The translations under genes and the position numbers were made by a program. Of a DNA stretch of 64,000 nt, positions 17,258 through 28,533 are shown piece by piece (position 1 is the stretch's first letter; every line of letters starts with the position of its first letter). The notes under the pieces are model-generated. The model saw only the letters and a program-made list of their open reading frames with translations, did no database searches and had not been told where the DNA came from. Source of the stretch: Oscillospiraceae bacterium (GTDB lineage Bacteria; Bacillota; Clostridia; Oscillospirales; CAG-382); contig SVRW01000004.1 in NCBI GenBank assembly GCA_015064625.1, forward strand, positions 37,861 to 101,860, given 5' to 3'.

Positions 17258-17286
17258 ATTATACCACTAATTAAGGCGGTTGTCAA
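17258..17286 (-). promoter_or_regulatory. rplU operon promoter (full consensus)
   Basis: On the minus strand TTGACA (17286-17281), exactly 17 bp, TATAAT (17263-17258). The spacer and -35 box are flanked by an inverted repeat, GGCGGTT at 17275-17281 and AACCGCC at 17301-17307. Confidence 0.92.
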
Positions 17287-17342
17287 GAACAAATCTCAAT
17301 AACCGCCCTTTTAGTTTGTAAAAAGTTTATGAACAGAAGCTT

Positions 17343-18101
17343 TTATTTGTTTTTATCCATTTCAACGAGGATTCTGACTGCTTCCACAGCTGTTCTTATC
17401 GCAGCTTCCGTATCGTGAACCTCTGGATTACTCATTCCTGCATCTGCTCTTTCCTGATTCCATACAACCTGAAATACCGAGCCGGCTCTTACGCCCAAGG
17501 TTGCCGCAACAGTATATAATGCTGCCGCTTCCATCTCGCTACAAAGAACGCCAAGGCGTTTCCATGCTTCCCATTTTTCAAGGAGAGCAGAAGACGTTGC
17601 CATTCTTTTCGGAGAATGTTGTCCGTAAAAGGAATCCTTACTCTGACAAATTCCTACGTGACATTTCTGACCTTCCCTTTTTGCCGCTTCTTTAAGAGCA
17701 TAAGCTACGTCAAAGTCTCCTACTGCAGGGAATTCCACAGGAGCATATTCGTTACTTGTTCCGTCCTGACGAACCGCACCCGTAGCCACAACGATATCTC
17801 CGCCTATGACATCAAGCTGTATACCGCCACATGTTCCAACGCGGATAAACGTATCAGCTCCGCCCATAACAAGCTCTTCCATTGCAATAGCAGAAGAAGG
17901 ACCGCCTATACCCGTTGAGCAAACAGAAACCTTTGCTCCGTTAATAGTACCCGTATAAATTGTATACTCTCTGTTAGATGATACAAATTCTGCCGTATCG
18001 AAGAAAGAAGCTATTTTTTCACATCTTCCTGGATCACCTGGCAAAAAACAATATTTTCCTATACTTCCCTCGGGACATTTGAGATGATAAAATTCCTGCA
18101 T
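17343..18101 (-). CDS. udp: Uridine phosphorylase
   Basis: 252 residues of the NP-I nucleoside phosphorylase fold. [12 protein letters not shown] (phosphate binding) is near 20, [16 protein letters not shown] near 62, RVGTCGGIQ near 85, [14 protein letters not shown] near 155 and [13 protein letters not shown] near 190. The combination is that of uridine phosphorylases, which split uridine to uracil and ribose 1-phosphate. Close purine nucleoside phosphorylases cannot be fully excluded. The start follows GGAGG. Confidence 0.88.
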   Translation of the reverse strand: MQEFYHLKCPEGSIGKYCFLPGDPGRCEKIASFFDTAEFVSSNREYTIYTGTINGAKVSVCSTGIGGPSSAIAMEELVMGGADTFIRVGTCGGIQLDVIGGDIVVATGAVRQDGTSNEYAPVEFPAVGDFDVAYALKEAAKREGQKCHVGICQSKDSFYGQHSPKRMATSSALLEKWEAWKRLGVLCSEMEAAALYTVAATLGVRAGSVFQVVWNQERADAGMSNPEVHDTEAAIRTAVEAVRILVEMDKNK

Positions 18102-18242
18102 ATTATTTCCTCCGCTGTTTTTTACTTTATGTTTTTTATTATTTTACCATACAAAAAGCTAAAAATCAATAATAAAACGTCTTCTTTTTTCAGTATTTGC
18201 AAAATTCCTCTTGAACAAAAACAGATTATGTGGTAAAATTAT

Positions 18243-19007
18243 TCACGTTGCGTTAGGTGTGAGCTTGCAAGGCCCGTTTCTTCTCGTACCGTTTGAACGG
18301 TTATGTGACGTATTATCCGTATTTTCACATCGGGCACATCCGTTATTGTAGAATCCTCCATACCAGAACGGTATACCCACGGGTTGAATTGGCAAAGTTA
18401 TTCCGCAGGTTGATGGAACTGAATTGCAACCGCAATAGTTGTTACAGCAAACAGTATTGCAAGAGCAATTACATCCATTATTCGAGCAACAACAGTTGGA
18501 CGAGTTGTTTCCATTGTTCGAGCAACAACAGTTGGACGAATTGTTTCCGTTGTTTGAGCAACCGCAGTTGGACGAGTTGTTTCCATTATTCGAGCAACAG
18601 CAGTTGGACGAATTGTTTCCGTTGTTCGAGCAACCGCAGTTGGACGAATTGTTTCCATTATTCGAGCAACCGCAGTTGGACGAATTGTTTCCGTTGTTTG
18701 AGCAACCGCAGTTGGACGAGTTGTTTCCATTGTTCGAGCAACCGCAGTTGGACGAGTTGTTTCCATTGTTTGAGCAACCGCAGTTGGATAAATTTCCACA
18801 ACAACACGAACAAGAATCAATTAAAGATACACAGCCGTTTGAACTATACACTTTCGTCGGAACGCATATTCCCGCGTTATTGCAAGATATTGTACTATGA
18901 GTACATCCATTGCAATGATTTGAAGATGAAGAACAACATCCGCCACAATGACTTGAAGATGAAGAACAACATCTGCTTCTGCATTTTCTGCCAAATTTAC
19001 ATCCCAA
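18243..19007 (-). CDS. Cysteine-rich tandem-repeat protein, unknown function
   Basis: About 254 residues if it starts at TTG 19007, nine bases after a near-perfect AAAGGGGG ribosome site; a GTG at 19031 in the same frame has no site. About 48 residues are cysteine. The N-terminal 70 residues have CC, HCGGCC and SCSCCC clusters with Ser runs. Eight full copies of NC[G/C]CSNNGNNSS follow, plus a partial ninth. A tail contains CNCSCNTVCCNNYCGC and a hydrophobic LPIQPVGIPFWYGGFY stretch. There is no signal peptide or membrane segment. It could be a spore-coat or other cross-linked structural protein, or bind metal. The divergent neighbour is the YgiQ-family gene, 56 bp away. Confidence 0.75.
   Translation of the reverse strand: MGCKFGRKCRSRCCSSSSSHCGGCCSSSSNHCNGCTHSTISCNNAGICVPTKVYSSNGCVSLIDSCSCCCGNLSNCGCSNNGNNSSNCGCSNNGNNSSNCGCSNNGNNSSNCGCSNNGNNSSNCGCSNNGNNSSNCCCSNNGNNSSNCGCSNNGNNSSNCCCSNNGNNSSNCCCSNNGCNCSCNTVCCNNYCGCNSVPSTCGITLPIQPVGIPFWYGGFYNNGCARCENTDNTSHNRSNGTRRNGPCKLTPNAT
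18481..18797 (-). repeat. 36-bp tandem repeat, eight full units plus a partial one
   Basis: Units begin at 18481, 18517, 18553, 18589, 18625, 18661, 18697 and 18733, with a partial unit from 18769. The unit encodes 12 residues on the minus strand. Differences between units fall at third codon positions except one Gly/Cys codon. Confidence 0.95.
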
Positions 19008-19063
19008 GTTAAGACACCCCCTTTCATACACGTTTATATTATTAAATGCAAGGAGCTAAAAAG

Positions 19064-21031
19064 ATGTTTCTACCTCTCACAAAAGAAGAATTTGAAGCCC
19101 GAGGAATAATTCAGGCAGATTTTATATTCGTCACAGGTGATGCTTACGTTGACCATCCCTCTTTTGGCACAGCCATACTGTCAAGAGTTCTGGAAGCCGA
19201 AGGTTATTCCGTTGCCATAATATCGCAACCCGATTACAAAAGCGTTTCCGATTTCAAACGATTTGGAAAGCCCCGTCTTGCTTTTTTAGTCAACAGTGGA
19301 AATATTGATTCAATGGTTGCTCATTACACCGCTTCAGGAAAACCAAGAAGCGAGGATTATTATTCTCCTGGTGGTGTAAAAGGCAAACGACCAGACAGAG
19401 CGGTTATTGTTTACTGCAACAGAATACGAGAAGCATACGGTGACGTACCCATAATAATTGGTGGAATTGAGGCTTCTACAAGGCGTTTTGCTCATTATGA
19501 TTATTGGACGAACAAAGTAAGGAGAAGCATTCTCATAGACTCCTCTGCAGATATTTTAGCTTTTGGTATGGGCGAAAACATCTTAAAACGCATAGCTTTT
19601 TTGCTTGATAAGGGCGTACCCGTTAAAAAAATACGTGACGTAAGGGGAACTTGTATTACAGCAGAAAAAGATTACGTTCCAAAATATGATTTCGTGAAGA
19701 CCTATGACTACGACACGTTAAAGACTGATAAAAAAGCCTATGCAAACGCTTTCAGAATCCAATATGAGAATCAGGATCATATAACGGGAAAAGCAATAAT
19801 TGAAGAATACGACAAATGTATTCTCGTACAGAATCCTCCTATGCCCCCTCTCACGCGCAAGGAGCTTGACGACGTGTATTCTTTGCCGTTTATGAGGGAT
19901 TATCATCCGTCTTACGAGAAAGAGGGCGGAGTCCCTGCCATAAAAGAGGTTAAATTTTCTATAGCTCATAACAGAGGATGCTTCGGCGGTTGTAATTTCT
20001 GCGCAATCACCTTTAACCAAGGACGAACTGTTACTTCAAGAAGTATCGATTCCGTTGTTAAAGAAGCGGAAATAATTGCATCAATGAAAGATTTCAAGGG
20101 ATATATACATGACGTTGGCGGTCCTACCGCAAATTTCAGAAATCACTCCTGCGAGAAGCAAAAGAAAGCAGGAATGTGCACAAAAAAGCGTTGTTTATTC
20201 CCAACTCCATGTAAGAATCTTAATGCCGACCACAGAGATTACATTGAGCTTTTAAAGCGAGTTAAAGAGGTCAAAGGTGTTAAAAAGGTTTTCGTAAGAT
20301 CTGGTGTCAGATATGATTTCGCTCTTTGCGACTCCAATGATAATTTCTTGAAACAGCTCATATCCGAGCACACGAGCGGGCAGCTGAAGGTCGCTCCCGA
20401 ACATTGCTCGGAAAACGTTCTAAAATACATGGGTAAGCCCTCTTTTGACGTATACAAGAAATTCTCTGAAAAGTTTTACAAGCTTTCGGAAAACGCAGGA
20501 AAAGAACAGTATCTCGTTCCCTATCTTATGTCATCTCACCCTGGGAGCCGTCTTGAAGATGCTATAGAATTGGCGTTATACCTAAAAAAGAATAAAATAA
20601 ATCCCGAACAGGTTCAGGATTTTTATCCAACCCCAGGAACAGCATCCACTTGTATGTTCTACACGGAGCTTGACCCATTTACAGGAGAAAAAATATACGT
20701 TCCTAAAACCTATGAAGAAAAAAGGATGCAGAGAGCATTACTCCAATTTTCCAGAAAAGAAAATTACGAATTGGTGAAAAAAGCTCTTTTAAAAGCCGGA
20801 CGTGAAGATCTTATTGGAAGCGGAGAAGATTGCCTCATCTGGTACAGACCTATTGCAAATAAAAAGGCTGAACTATCAAAAAAATCTCCCCAGACCAAGA
20901 ATTACAAACAAGACAAAAAAGCTCAATACGACAAATTTTCGAAAGAAAACGGTAAAAATAAAAAGACTGTTTCAAAAGCAGTCAATAAAGCTTCAAAAAG
21001 CAAATCGGTTATTAAAAAAAGGAAAAAGTAA
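19064..21031 (+). CDS. YgiQ-family radical SAM protein (UPF0313)
   Basis: 655 residues from ATG 19064, eight bases after AAGGAG; an earlier ATG at 19046 overlaps that site. The N-terminal UPF0313 region (FIFVTGDAYVDHPSFGTAILSRVLEAEGY) precedes a radical SAM core with CFGGCNFC near 312, which binds the 4Fe-4S cluster that cleaves S-adenosylmethionine. Cysteines in CEKQKKAGMCTKKRCLFPTPC follow. The C-terminus is lysine-rich and disordered. The substrate of this widespread family is unknown. Confidence 0.93.
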   Translation: MFLPLTKEEFEARGIIQADFIFVTGDAYVDHPSFGTAILSRVLEAEGYSVAIISQPDYKSVSDFKRFGKPRLAFLVNSGNIDSMVAHYTASGKPRSEDYYSPGGVKGKRPDRAVIVYCNRIREAYGDVPIIIGGIEASTRRFAHYDYWTNKVRRSILIDSSADILAFGMGENILKRIAFLLDKGVPVKKIRDVRGTCITAEKDYVPKYDFVKTYDYDTLKTDKKAYANAFRIQYENQDHITGKAIIEEYDKCILVQNPPMPPLTRKELDDVYSLPFMRDYHPSYEKEGGVPAIKEVKFSIAHNRGCFGGCNFCAITFNQGRTVTSRSIDSVVKEAEIIASMKDFKGYIHDVGGPTANFRNHSCEKQKKAGMCTKKRCLFPTPCKNLNADHRDYIELLKRVKEVKGVKKVFVRSGVRYDFALCDSNDNFLKQLISEHTSGQLKVAPEHCSENVLKYMGKPSFDVYKKFSEKFYKLSENAGKEQYLVPYLMSSHPGSRLEDAIELALYLKKNKINPEQVQDFYPTPGTASTCMFYTELDPFTGEKIYVPKTYEEKRMQRALLQFSRKENYELVKKALLKAGREDLIGSGEDCLIWYRPIANKKAELSKKSPQTKNYKQDKKAQYDKFSKENGKNKKTVSKAVNKASKSKSVIKKRKK

Positions 21032-21040
21032 TTATCTAAA

Positions 21041-21085
21041 AAATATGGGACAAACTTAATCTCAAAGTTCGTCCCATATTTCTAT
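21041..21085. terminator. Bidirectional terminator between convergent genes
   Basis: AAATATGGGAC (21041-21051) pairs with GTCCCATATTT (21071-21081). An inner AACTT/AAGTT pairing extends the stem. Confidence 0.85.
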
Positions 21086-22047
21086 TTCATAACGCTATAT
21101 GCCTTTTCAAGTATTTTCATTACAAGCTTCGACTCATCGCACAAAGATTTATATGCTTTAACGTCTTTGTCTTTAATTATTCGGTCAAATTCTTTCATCT
21201 CGTAATACATTCTGTCAAAATCTTCGGGCGGTAAATAAAAATCCTTTGAATCCTTCGTGTTAACAGTGCAATTTTCACAGCTATTCAAAGTCGAACCGAT
21301 TTTGATATATCCTTTTTCTCCTTGAATAACTCCAAAAGAGTCGGAAGCAGAATCCTTTGCACCGACACATACGGCTTTGAAATCACCATAATCCATAATA
21401 AGAACACCCGACGTATCAACCCCATTTTTACCAATATTGGGATAATAGTAAATCGCCTTTGGTTCACCGAATATTGAAGCAACGAAATGTATATTATAAA
21501 TATTCAAGTCAACAAGTGTACCGCCAAAAAGCTCTTTTTTGAAAACAGGGGCGTAGTCGCCATTAAGATATTTATCGTATCTTGAAGAATATTGGCAAAA
21601 AGAACAGTTTATAATACGTACCTGACCTATTTTATCAAGGTTTTCTTTTGCTTTTTTGAACATAGGCATATGAATAGTTGTTATTGCTTCAAAAAGATAA
21701 ACACCGTTTTTTTCCGCCATGTCAAATAAATCTTCTGCCTCTGCCGTGGTTTGAGTAAACGGTTTTTCGCAAATAACATTTTTTCCTGATTCCAGAGCCA
21801 ATTTAGCATATTCATAATGTAAACTGTTTACAATCCCAATGTAAACCGTATCTATTTCTGTTGAATTTAAAAATTCATCAAGAGAGGTATATATATTTTT
21901 TATATTATACTTTTCTGCCAATGCTCTTCCTTTATGGAGAGAACTATTTCTTACGCAAATTGATGGTATTTTTATTTCTGACACATTCACAAGAGTATCA
22001 AGCAAAACACTTACTATATATCCGCTTCCTATTATTCCTAAATTCAT
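21082..22047 (-). CDS. Gfo/Idh/MocA-family oxidoreductase
   Basis: 321 residues from ATG 22047, nine bases after AAAAGG. The N-terminal Rossmann motif is GIIGSGYIVS, CEKPFT near 91 provides the conserved Lys-Pro of the family, and a C-terminal alpha/beta domain follows. Family members oxidise or reduce sugars, inositol or bile pigments with NAD(P); the substrate here is unknown. It lies downstream of the OppA-like gene, separated by a terminator. Confidence 0.9.
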   Translation of the reverse strand: MNLGIIGSGYIVSVLLDTLVNVSEIKIPSICVRNSSLHKGRALAEKYNIKNIYTSLDEFLNSTEIDTVYIGIVNSLHYEYAKLALESGKNVICEKPFTQTTAEAEDLFDMAEKNGVYLFEAITTIHMPMFKKAKENLDKIGQVRIINCSFCQYSSRYDKYLNGDYAPVFKKELFGGTLVDLNIYNIHFVASIFGEPKAIYYYPNIGKNGVDTSGVLIMDYGDFKAVCVGAKDSASDSFGVIQGEKGYIKIGSTLNSCENCTVNTKDSKDFYLPPEDFDRMYYEMKEFDRIIKDKDVKAYKSLCDESKLVMKILEKAYSVMK

Positions 22048-22090
22048 ACTACTCAACCTTTTTCATGTTTTTCTTTCGATTTAAAGCAAA

Positions 22091-22117
22091 AAATTGAGCG
22101 TATGCTCAATTTTTTTG
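22091..22117 (-). terminator. Terminator after the OppA-like gene
   Basis: AAATTGAGC, GTAT loop, GCTCAATTT (22091-22112), with T-runs on both sides. It lies just beyond the OppA-like stop codon at 22141. Confidence 0.88.
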
Positions 22118-22140
22118 CCTTTTATATTTGTTATAATCTT

Positions 22141-23955
22141 TTATTCGTCTATAACTCCAGAAAGAATTTCTTCTGATCTATTTCTTTCTTCATATCCTTC
22201 AAGCTTTGCTCTGTCGAAATCCATCGCACCACCATAAAGCTGTTCAACTTTCGAAAGCTTGTCGGAAGTCACGTAGGAAGATGTGCTGAAATAGAGAGGA
22301 GCTACAGGACAAAGTTCAAGAAGTTTTTCTTCGATAACTACAGATTTGGCTGCTCTTTCCGCTCTGTTTCCGCAGTAGATAGCTTCTTTCACAAGAGCAT
22401 CAAAGGATTCATCTTCAAGACCCGTGGAATGAACAGCATATCCAAGAGAATCCAAAGCTATGGAGATATATCCGCCACTACAAACTGTTGAGAACTGAGC
22501 AAGATAAGAAAGAGCATCTGTAGAATGCATAGCAAGGTTTACGCCGATAACGTCATAAGTTACATCTGCATTCTCGGGAGCTGTACTCAAAGCTTTTGAG
22601 TAATCATCTGCATCAACACCCTTTGTCTTAACGCTAAAGCCGTATTTGCTCCAAACGTCTGCCGCATATTCAGCAACAAGCTTCGCAGATTCGTCATCTT
22701 TTGAATCAAGATATGTAATTGTGAAGCTTCCTTTCTTTCCTGAAAGTGCTGAAATTTTTGAAGTGTCAGCTTGAGTAGCAATTTTGTTGCCAACTTTGTT
22801 TCTGAAGGTTTCTTTTACGCCTGTATAGAAAACGCTGTGTGGAACAACGCCAGTTGCGGCAACACTGCCGTCACCAAGTATGTTTGCAATTTCATTTCTG
22901 TCCAAAGCGGCAGAAAGAGCAACTCTTACTTCAGCATCTGCAAGAACATCATTCTTTGTGTTGAAGAAGAATGCATATGTTGACATAACATCTGATTTTG
23001 AAGCATCCGAATAAGCCGAAGCTGCTTCTTTATTGAAATTAGAAAGATAGAAAAGATCTCCGTTTTCATACTGACTCATAAAATCAGCCATTGTATAAAC
23101 AGTTTTTTCTTCACTATTTCCAAAGTAGCAAAGAAGCTTGTGAGGAAGAACTTTTTTATCGAGAGGAATATCATCTTCCTTTTCTGGAGAACGCATAAAA
23201 TATGCGTTGCGTTCGAGGACAAGCTGAACGCCTTCTTCCATGTTTGCAACCTTGAAAGGTCCATTTGTACGAATATCCGTTGCTGTGTTGAACCATGTTT
23301 CTTCGTTTCTTGAAACAACGTCTTCCTTAAGAGGCGAAAACGCAGGAGCAGAAACGATTTCAGCAAAAAGATTTACATCAAATTCGCCATTTTTTTCATC
23401 ACCTGAAACTGTTGTACAATCAGTATCTATCATAATTTCGAGAAGGTCCCAGTCAAGAGCGGCAATTTTCAAATCATCGCTTGTCATATTACCTGCTTTC
23501 ACTTCTGCAGCGTTCATTATGGGATAAAGCATAGAAGCATAAGGGCTTTCAAAGTCAGGGGAAAGAATTCTTTTCCACGCAAATACAAAGTCATCAGCAG
23601 AAACGCGGGAACCATCACTCCAGAAGGTTTCTTTGAGTTGGAAATAGATTTTATAAGCACCATCACGCTCACTATATTCACCATACCATTTATCAGCAAG
23701 AACCCCTTCTACCTCTCCTTTTGAATTGATTCGGGTAAGCCCGCTGTAGATAAGGCTGAAGAACTGAGCAGTATCTTCATCATACTGCTGAGAAGCAGGA
23801 TCAAGAGACTCGGGGAAAGATGCAATATGAATAGGAATTCTCGCACCTTTGTCATTTTCTGACAAAGAAGAACAGCTTGAAATAAATCCAAATGCAACAA
23901 GCCCGCCAATTAAAGCAATAACGATAATCAGCGCAATGATTTTAGATTTGCTCAT
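22141..23955 (-). CDS. Oligopeptide ABC transporter substrate-binding lipoprotein (OppA-like)
   Basis: 604 residues. The signal peptide ends in ISSC with Cys28 as lipid site. The SBP family 5 pattern is clear: FPESLDPASQQYDEDTAQFFSLIYSGL, YKIYFQLKETFWSDGSRVSADDFVFAWKRIL, and VRVALSAALDRNEIA near 340. It binds peptides or similar ligands at the cell surface for import. No Opp permease or ATPase genes adjoin it, so partners must be elsewhere. The start follows GGAGG. Confidence 0.92.
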   Translation of the reverse strand: MSKSKIIALIIVIALIGGLVAFGFISSCSSLSENDKGARIPIHIASFPESLDPASQQYDEDTAQFFSLIYSGLTRINSKGEVEGVLADKWYGEYSERDGAYKIYFQLKETFWSDGSRVSADDFVFAWKRILSPDFESPYASMLYPIMNAAEVKAGNMTSDDLKIAALDWDLLEIMIDTDCTTVSGDEKNGEFDVNLFAEIVSAPAFSPLKEDVVSRNEETWFNTATDIRTNGPFKVANMEEGVQLVLERNAYFMRSPEKEDDIPLDKKVLPHKLLCYFGNSEEKTVYTMADFMSQYENGDLFYLSNFNKEAASAYSDASKSDVMSTYAFFFNTKNDVLADAEVRVALSAALDRNEIANILGDGSVAATGVVPHSVFYTGVKETFRNKVGNKIATQADTSKISALSGKKGSFTITYLDSKDDESAKLVAEYAADVWSKYGFSVKTKGVDADDYSKALSTAPENADVTYDVIGVNLAMHSTDALSYLAQFSTVCSGGYISIALDSLGYAVHSTGLEDESFDALVKEAIYCGNRAERAAKSVVIEEKLLELCPVAPLYFSTSSYVTSDKLSKVEQLYGGAMDFDRAKLEGYEERNRSEEILSGVIDE

Positions 23956-24149
23956 GTAAAAGAACCTCCGTAAAATCAGAAAAAATCATAAAAAACACAA
24001 TTTTTCCATTTAATGATAGTTTATTATACCACTTTTTTTTAAAACAATCAATCCAAAAGAATCCAAAAAAATATATTCGGTTAAATGAACAAAAAAAGGC
24101 GCATTAAAATGTTTATTTTGCACAAAAAAAATATTTTTTTCTCCCACAC

Positions 24150-24178
24150 TTGATTTTATTTTCTAAAAAGTATATAAT
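24150..24178 (+). promoter_or_regulatory. Promoter of the Fur-family gene
   Basis: TTGATT at 24150-24155, 17-bp spacer, TATAAT at 24173-24178. The tandem repeat at 24181-24226 begins 2 bp downstream. Confidence 0.8.
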
Positions 24179-24180
24179 TT

Positions 24181-24226
24181 AAACGATACTCAAAACAAAT
24201 TTCAAACGATACTCAAAACAAATTTC
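24181..24226 (+). repeat. Exact tandem 23-bp repeat over the transcription start
   Basis: Two identical 23-bp units, 24181-24203 and 24204-24226, each containing ACGATACTC. The position (transcription start and early leader of a Fur-type regulator) suggests an operator copied in tandem. The rest of the 296-bp gap 23956-24251 is AT-rich with no other clear feature. Confidence 0.85.
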
Positions 24227-24251
24227 AAAAACACTGATTTAAAGGTTAAAG

Positions 24252-24674
24252 ATGGGCTATAAAAACGGTCAGAAAACCGCATACGAAACGAAACAAAAAA
24301 AGACGGTGGAAATGATTTTCGAAACTCACAAAGGAGAATGTTTCACCGCCGAAAATATTGTTGCTTTGTTAAAGGAAAATGGAAGTTCAGTCAGCGTTGC
24401 AACGGTTTACCGCCATCTTGATTCATTGGTAAAGAACGGAAAGGTTGCGAAAATTCCGACACAGGCAGGAAGCTTTTTATATCAATACGAACAATGTGAT
24501 TCATGCCACGACCAGCATTGCTCACTTATGTGCATAGAATGCGGGAGAGTCATTCATATGGATTGCGATGAGCTTCTCAAGCTTTCTGAACACGTAAAAG
24601 AAGAACACGGTTTTTTTATAGACCATTTCAAAACCGTTATATACGGAAAATGCATCAGTTGCGAAAGCAAATAA
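24252..24674 (+). CDS. Fur-family metal or peroxide-responsive repressor
   Basis: 140 residues. The N-terminal winged helix has FTAENIVALLKENGSSVSVATVYRHLDSLVKNGKV near 35, the DNA-recognition region of the family. The C-terminal dimerisation and metal domain has CDSCHDQHCSLMCIECGRV near 87 and a closing KCISC, giving two CxxC pairs for structural zinc. An extra CDSC pair is unusual. Zur- or PerR-like subtype cannot be decided. The next gene is a glycosidase 32 bp downstream, which may be co-transcribed. Confidence 0.88.
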   Translation: MGYKNGQKTAYETKQKKTVEMIFETHKGECFTAENIVALLKENGSSVSVATVYRHLDSLVKNGKVAKIPTQAGSFLYQYEQCDSCHDQHCSLMCIECGRVIHMDCDELLKLSEHVKEEHGFFIDHFKTVIYGKCISCESK

Positions 24675-24706
24675 ATACAAAAACGCATTATAAGGAGACT
24701 TTAATT

Positions 24707-26395
24707 ATGAGCATACCACGTCCCGAATATCCTCGTCCTCAATTCACAAGAGAAAATTGGACAAACCTTAACGGAACATGGCAATTCGACTTTGATTTTG
24801 GAATCACAGGCAGAGAAAGAAACCTGCACGAAGCAGAAACTCTTTCAAAGGAAATAACTGTTCCTTTCTGCCCTGAAAGCGACCTTTCAGGAATTGGCTA
24901 CAAGGATTTTATTCCTGCTTGCTGGTATAAAAAGGAAATCAATATCGAAACCAAGGAGAACACAAGATATATTATTCATTTCGGAGCTTGCGATTATCTT
25001 ACAGAGGTTTGGGTAAACGGACAATCCGTGGGAACTCATATCGGTGGATACATCTCCTTCTCGTTTGATATTACTGATAAAGTAAAAAATGGCAAAAACA
25101 TTATTACCGTTTGTGCAGAGGATGATCTTCGTACTGCTAATCAGCCTGCAGGAAAGCAAAGTCCAAAGTTCAATTCTTTCGGATGCTTCTATACAAGAAC
25201 AACTGGTATCTGGCAGACCGTATGGCTCGAAGAAGTTCCCACATCTTACATAAAGAAGATAAAGGCAACTCCCGACATTGACAGACAGATTCTCCATATC
25301 GAAGCTGATTGCGTTTCCGCTGACGGAATGGAATTCAAGGCTGAAAGCTTCTTTGAAGGCAAGCACACCGGTTTTGCATCAGCTAAAGTTTTCGGAAGAA
25401 CAGCTATACTTGACATTCCACTCAATGAACTTCATCTTTGGGATATAGGAAGTCCTCTACTTTACGATTTGGTTCTCACTTTAGGTAATGATAAGGTAAA
25501 AAGCTATTTCGGTATGAGAAGCGTTTATGCGGTTGACGGAAAGCTTTTCATCAATGGAAAAGGCGTTTATCAGAGACTTATTCTTGACCAAGGTTTCTAT
25601 CCAGACGGCATCTATACCGCTCCCACAGACGCAGAGCTTATAGGCGATATAAAACGTTCAATGGATTTAGGATTCAACGGTGCAAGACTTCACGAAAAAA
25701 TCTTTGAAGAAAGATTCCTTTATTACTGCGATAAGCTTGGATATATCGTTTGGGGCGAGCATGCTAACTGGGGACTTGATATCAGCAAACACGAGGCATG
25801 GAAAAACTTCATTCCCGAATGGCTCGAAGAAATGCAGAGAGACTACAACCACCCTGCACTTATCGGTTGGTGTCCGCTTAACGAAACACAACAAAATCAG
25901 GACCCATATTTTGTAAGACACCTTGTTGACGTTACAAGAGCATTCGACCCATACAGACCTGTTATCGATTGTTCAGGTTGGATGCACGTTGACAATATTT
26001 CAGATTTCTGGTGTATGCATGATTACGATCAGGATCCTGAATCCTTCAAAAATTATTACGCTCCCCTTGAAAAAGGAGAAAAAGTTGAATGTCGTGTTAT
26101 GCATCAGGTTGGTTATACCACATTTATGAGCGAATACGGTGGAATTCAATGGGCAAAGGATAACAGCGGTTGGGGTTACGGAAACGCTCCAAAGACAGAA
26201 GAAGAATTACTCGACAGACTCGAAGGTCTCACAGACGTTCTCCTTCAAAACTCTGCTTTTACAGGCTTCTGCTATACACAGCTTACAGACGTTGAACAGG
26301 AGCAAAACGGTCTTTACACCTACGATAGAAAACTCAAATTCCCCAAAGAAAGACTCTACAAAATATTTACAAAAAAAGCAGTTTGGGAAGAATAA
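24707..26395 (+). CDS. Glycoside hydrolase family 2 enzyme
   Basis: 562 residues from ATG 24707, nine bases after AAGGAG; the frame is open into the preceding gene. N-terminal jelly-roll and immunoglobulin-like domains (YIIHFGACDYLTEVWVNG near 85) precede a TIM barrel. The acid/base glutamate is in GWCPLNETQQ and the nucleophile in FMSEYGG. There is no signal peptide, so it should work in the cytoplasm on imported oligosaccharides. Beta-galactosidase, glucuronidase or related activity is possible. A strong terminator follows. Confidence 0.9.
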   Translation: MSIPRPEYPRPQFTRENWTNLNGTWQFDFDFGITGRERNLHEAETLSKEITVPFCPESDLSGIGYKDFIPACWYKKEINIETKENTRYIIHFGACDYLTEVWVNGQSVGTHIGGYISFSFDITDKVKNGKNIITVCAEDDLRTANQPAGKQSPKFNSFGCFYTRTTGIWQTVWLEEVPTSYIKKIKATPDIDRQILHIEADCVSADGMEFKAESFFEGKHTGFASAKVFGRTAILDIPLNELHLWDIGSPLLYDLVLTLGNDKVKSYFGMRSVYAVDGKLFINGKGVYQRLILDQGFYPDGIYTAPTDAELIGDIKRSMDLGFNGARLHEKIFEERFLYYCDKLGYIVWGEHANWGLDISKHEAWKNFIPEWLEEMQRDYNHPALIGWCPLNETQQNQDPYFVRHLVDVTRAFDPYRPVIDCSGWMHVDNISDFWCMHDYDQDPESFKNYYAPLEKGEKVECRVMHQVGYTTFMSEYGGIQWAKDNSGWGYGNAPKTEEELLDRLEGLTDVLLQNSAFTGFCYTQLTDVEQEQNGLYTYDRKLKFPKERLYKIFTKKAVWEE

Positions 26396-26415
26396 TTCAA
26401 AAATAAATTCAATGA

Positions 26416-26447
26416 GAAAACGGCACAATTACGTGCCGTTTTCTTAC
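26416..26447 (+). terminator. Terminator after the GH2 gene
   Basis: GAAAACGGCAC (26416-26426), six-base loop, GTGCCGTTTTC (26433-26443). Confidence 0.88.
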
Positions 26448-26546
26448 CTATGATTGCTATTCAAAAATTTATTATTTGCTTACCGTCAAAAAGCGATTGA
26501 TTAAAAATCGCATTTTGCACGTTGTGGACATTTTTTGCCACAAGCT

Positions 26547-28493
<1,947 letters not shown>

Positions 28494-28533
28494 TTAAATT
28501 CCTCCTTGAATTTTATGAAATATTTTAATATTT

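Noticed and set aside
18481..18797. CRISPR array (36-bp regular period)
   Set aside because: The repeat units touch with no variable spacers and lie inside a coding frame.
18439..18900. 153-codon plus-strand frame over the Cys-rich repeat (FEQPQLDELFPL repeat)
   Set aside because: No ribosome site, starts at a TTG, and ends at the repeat edges, whereas the minus-strand frame has a strong site and a Cys-rich structure beyond the repeats.
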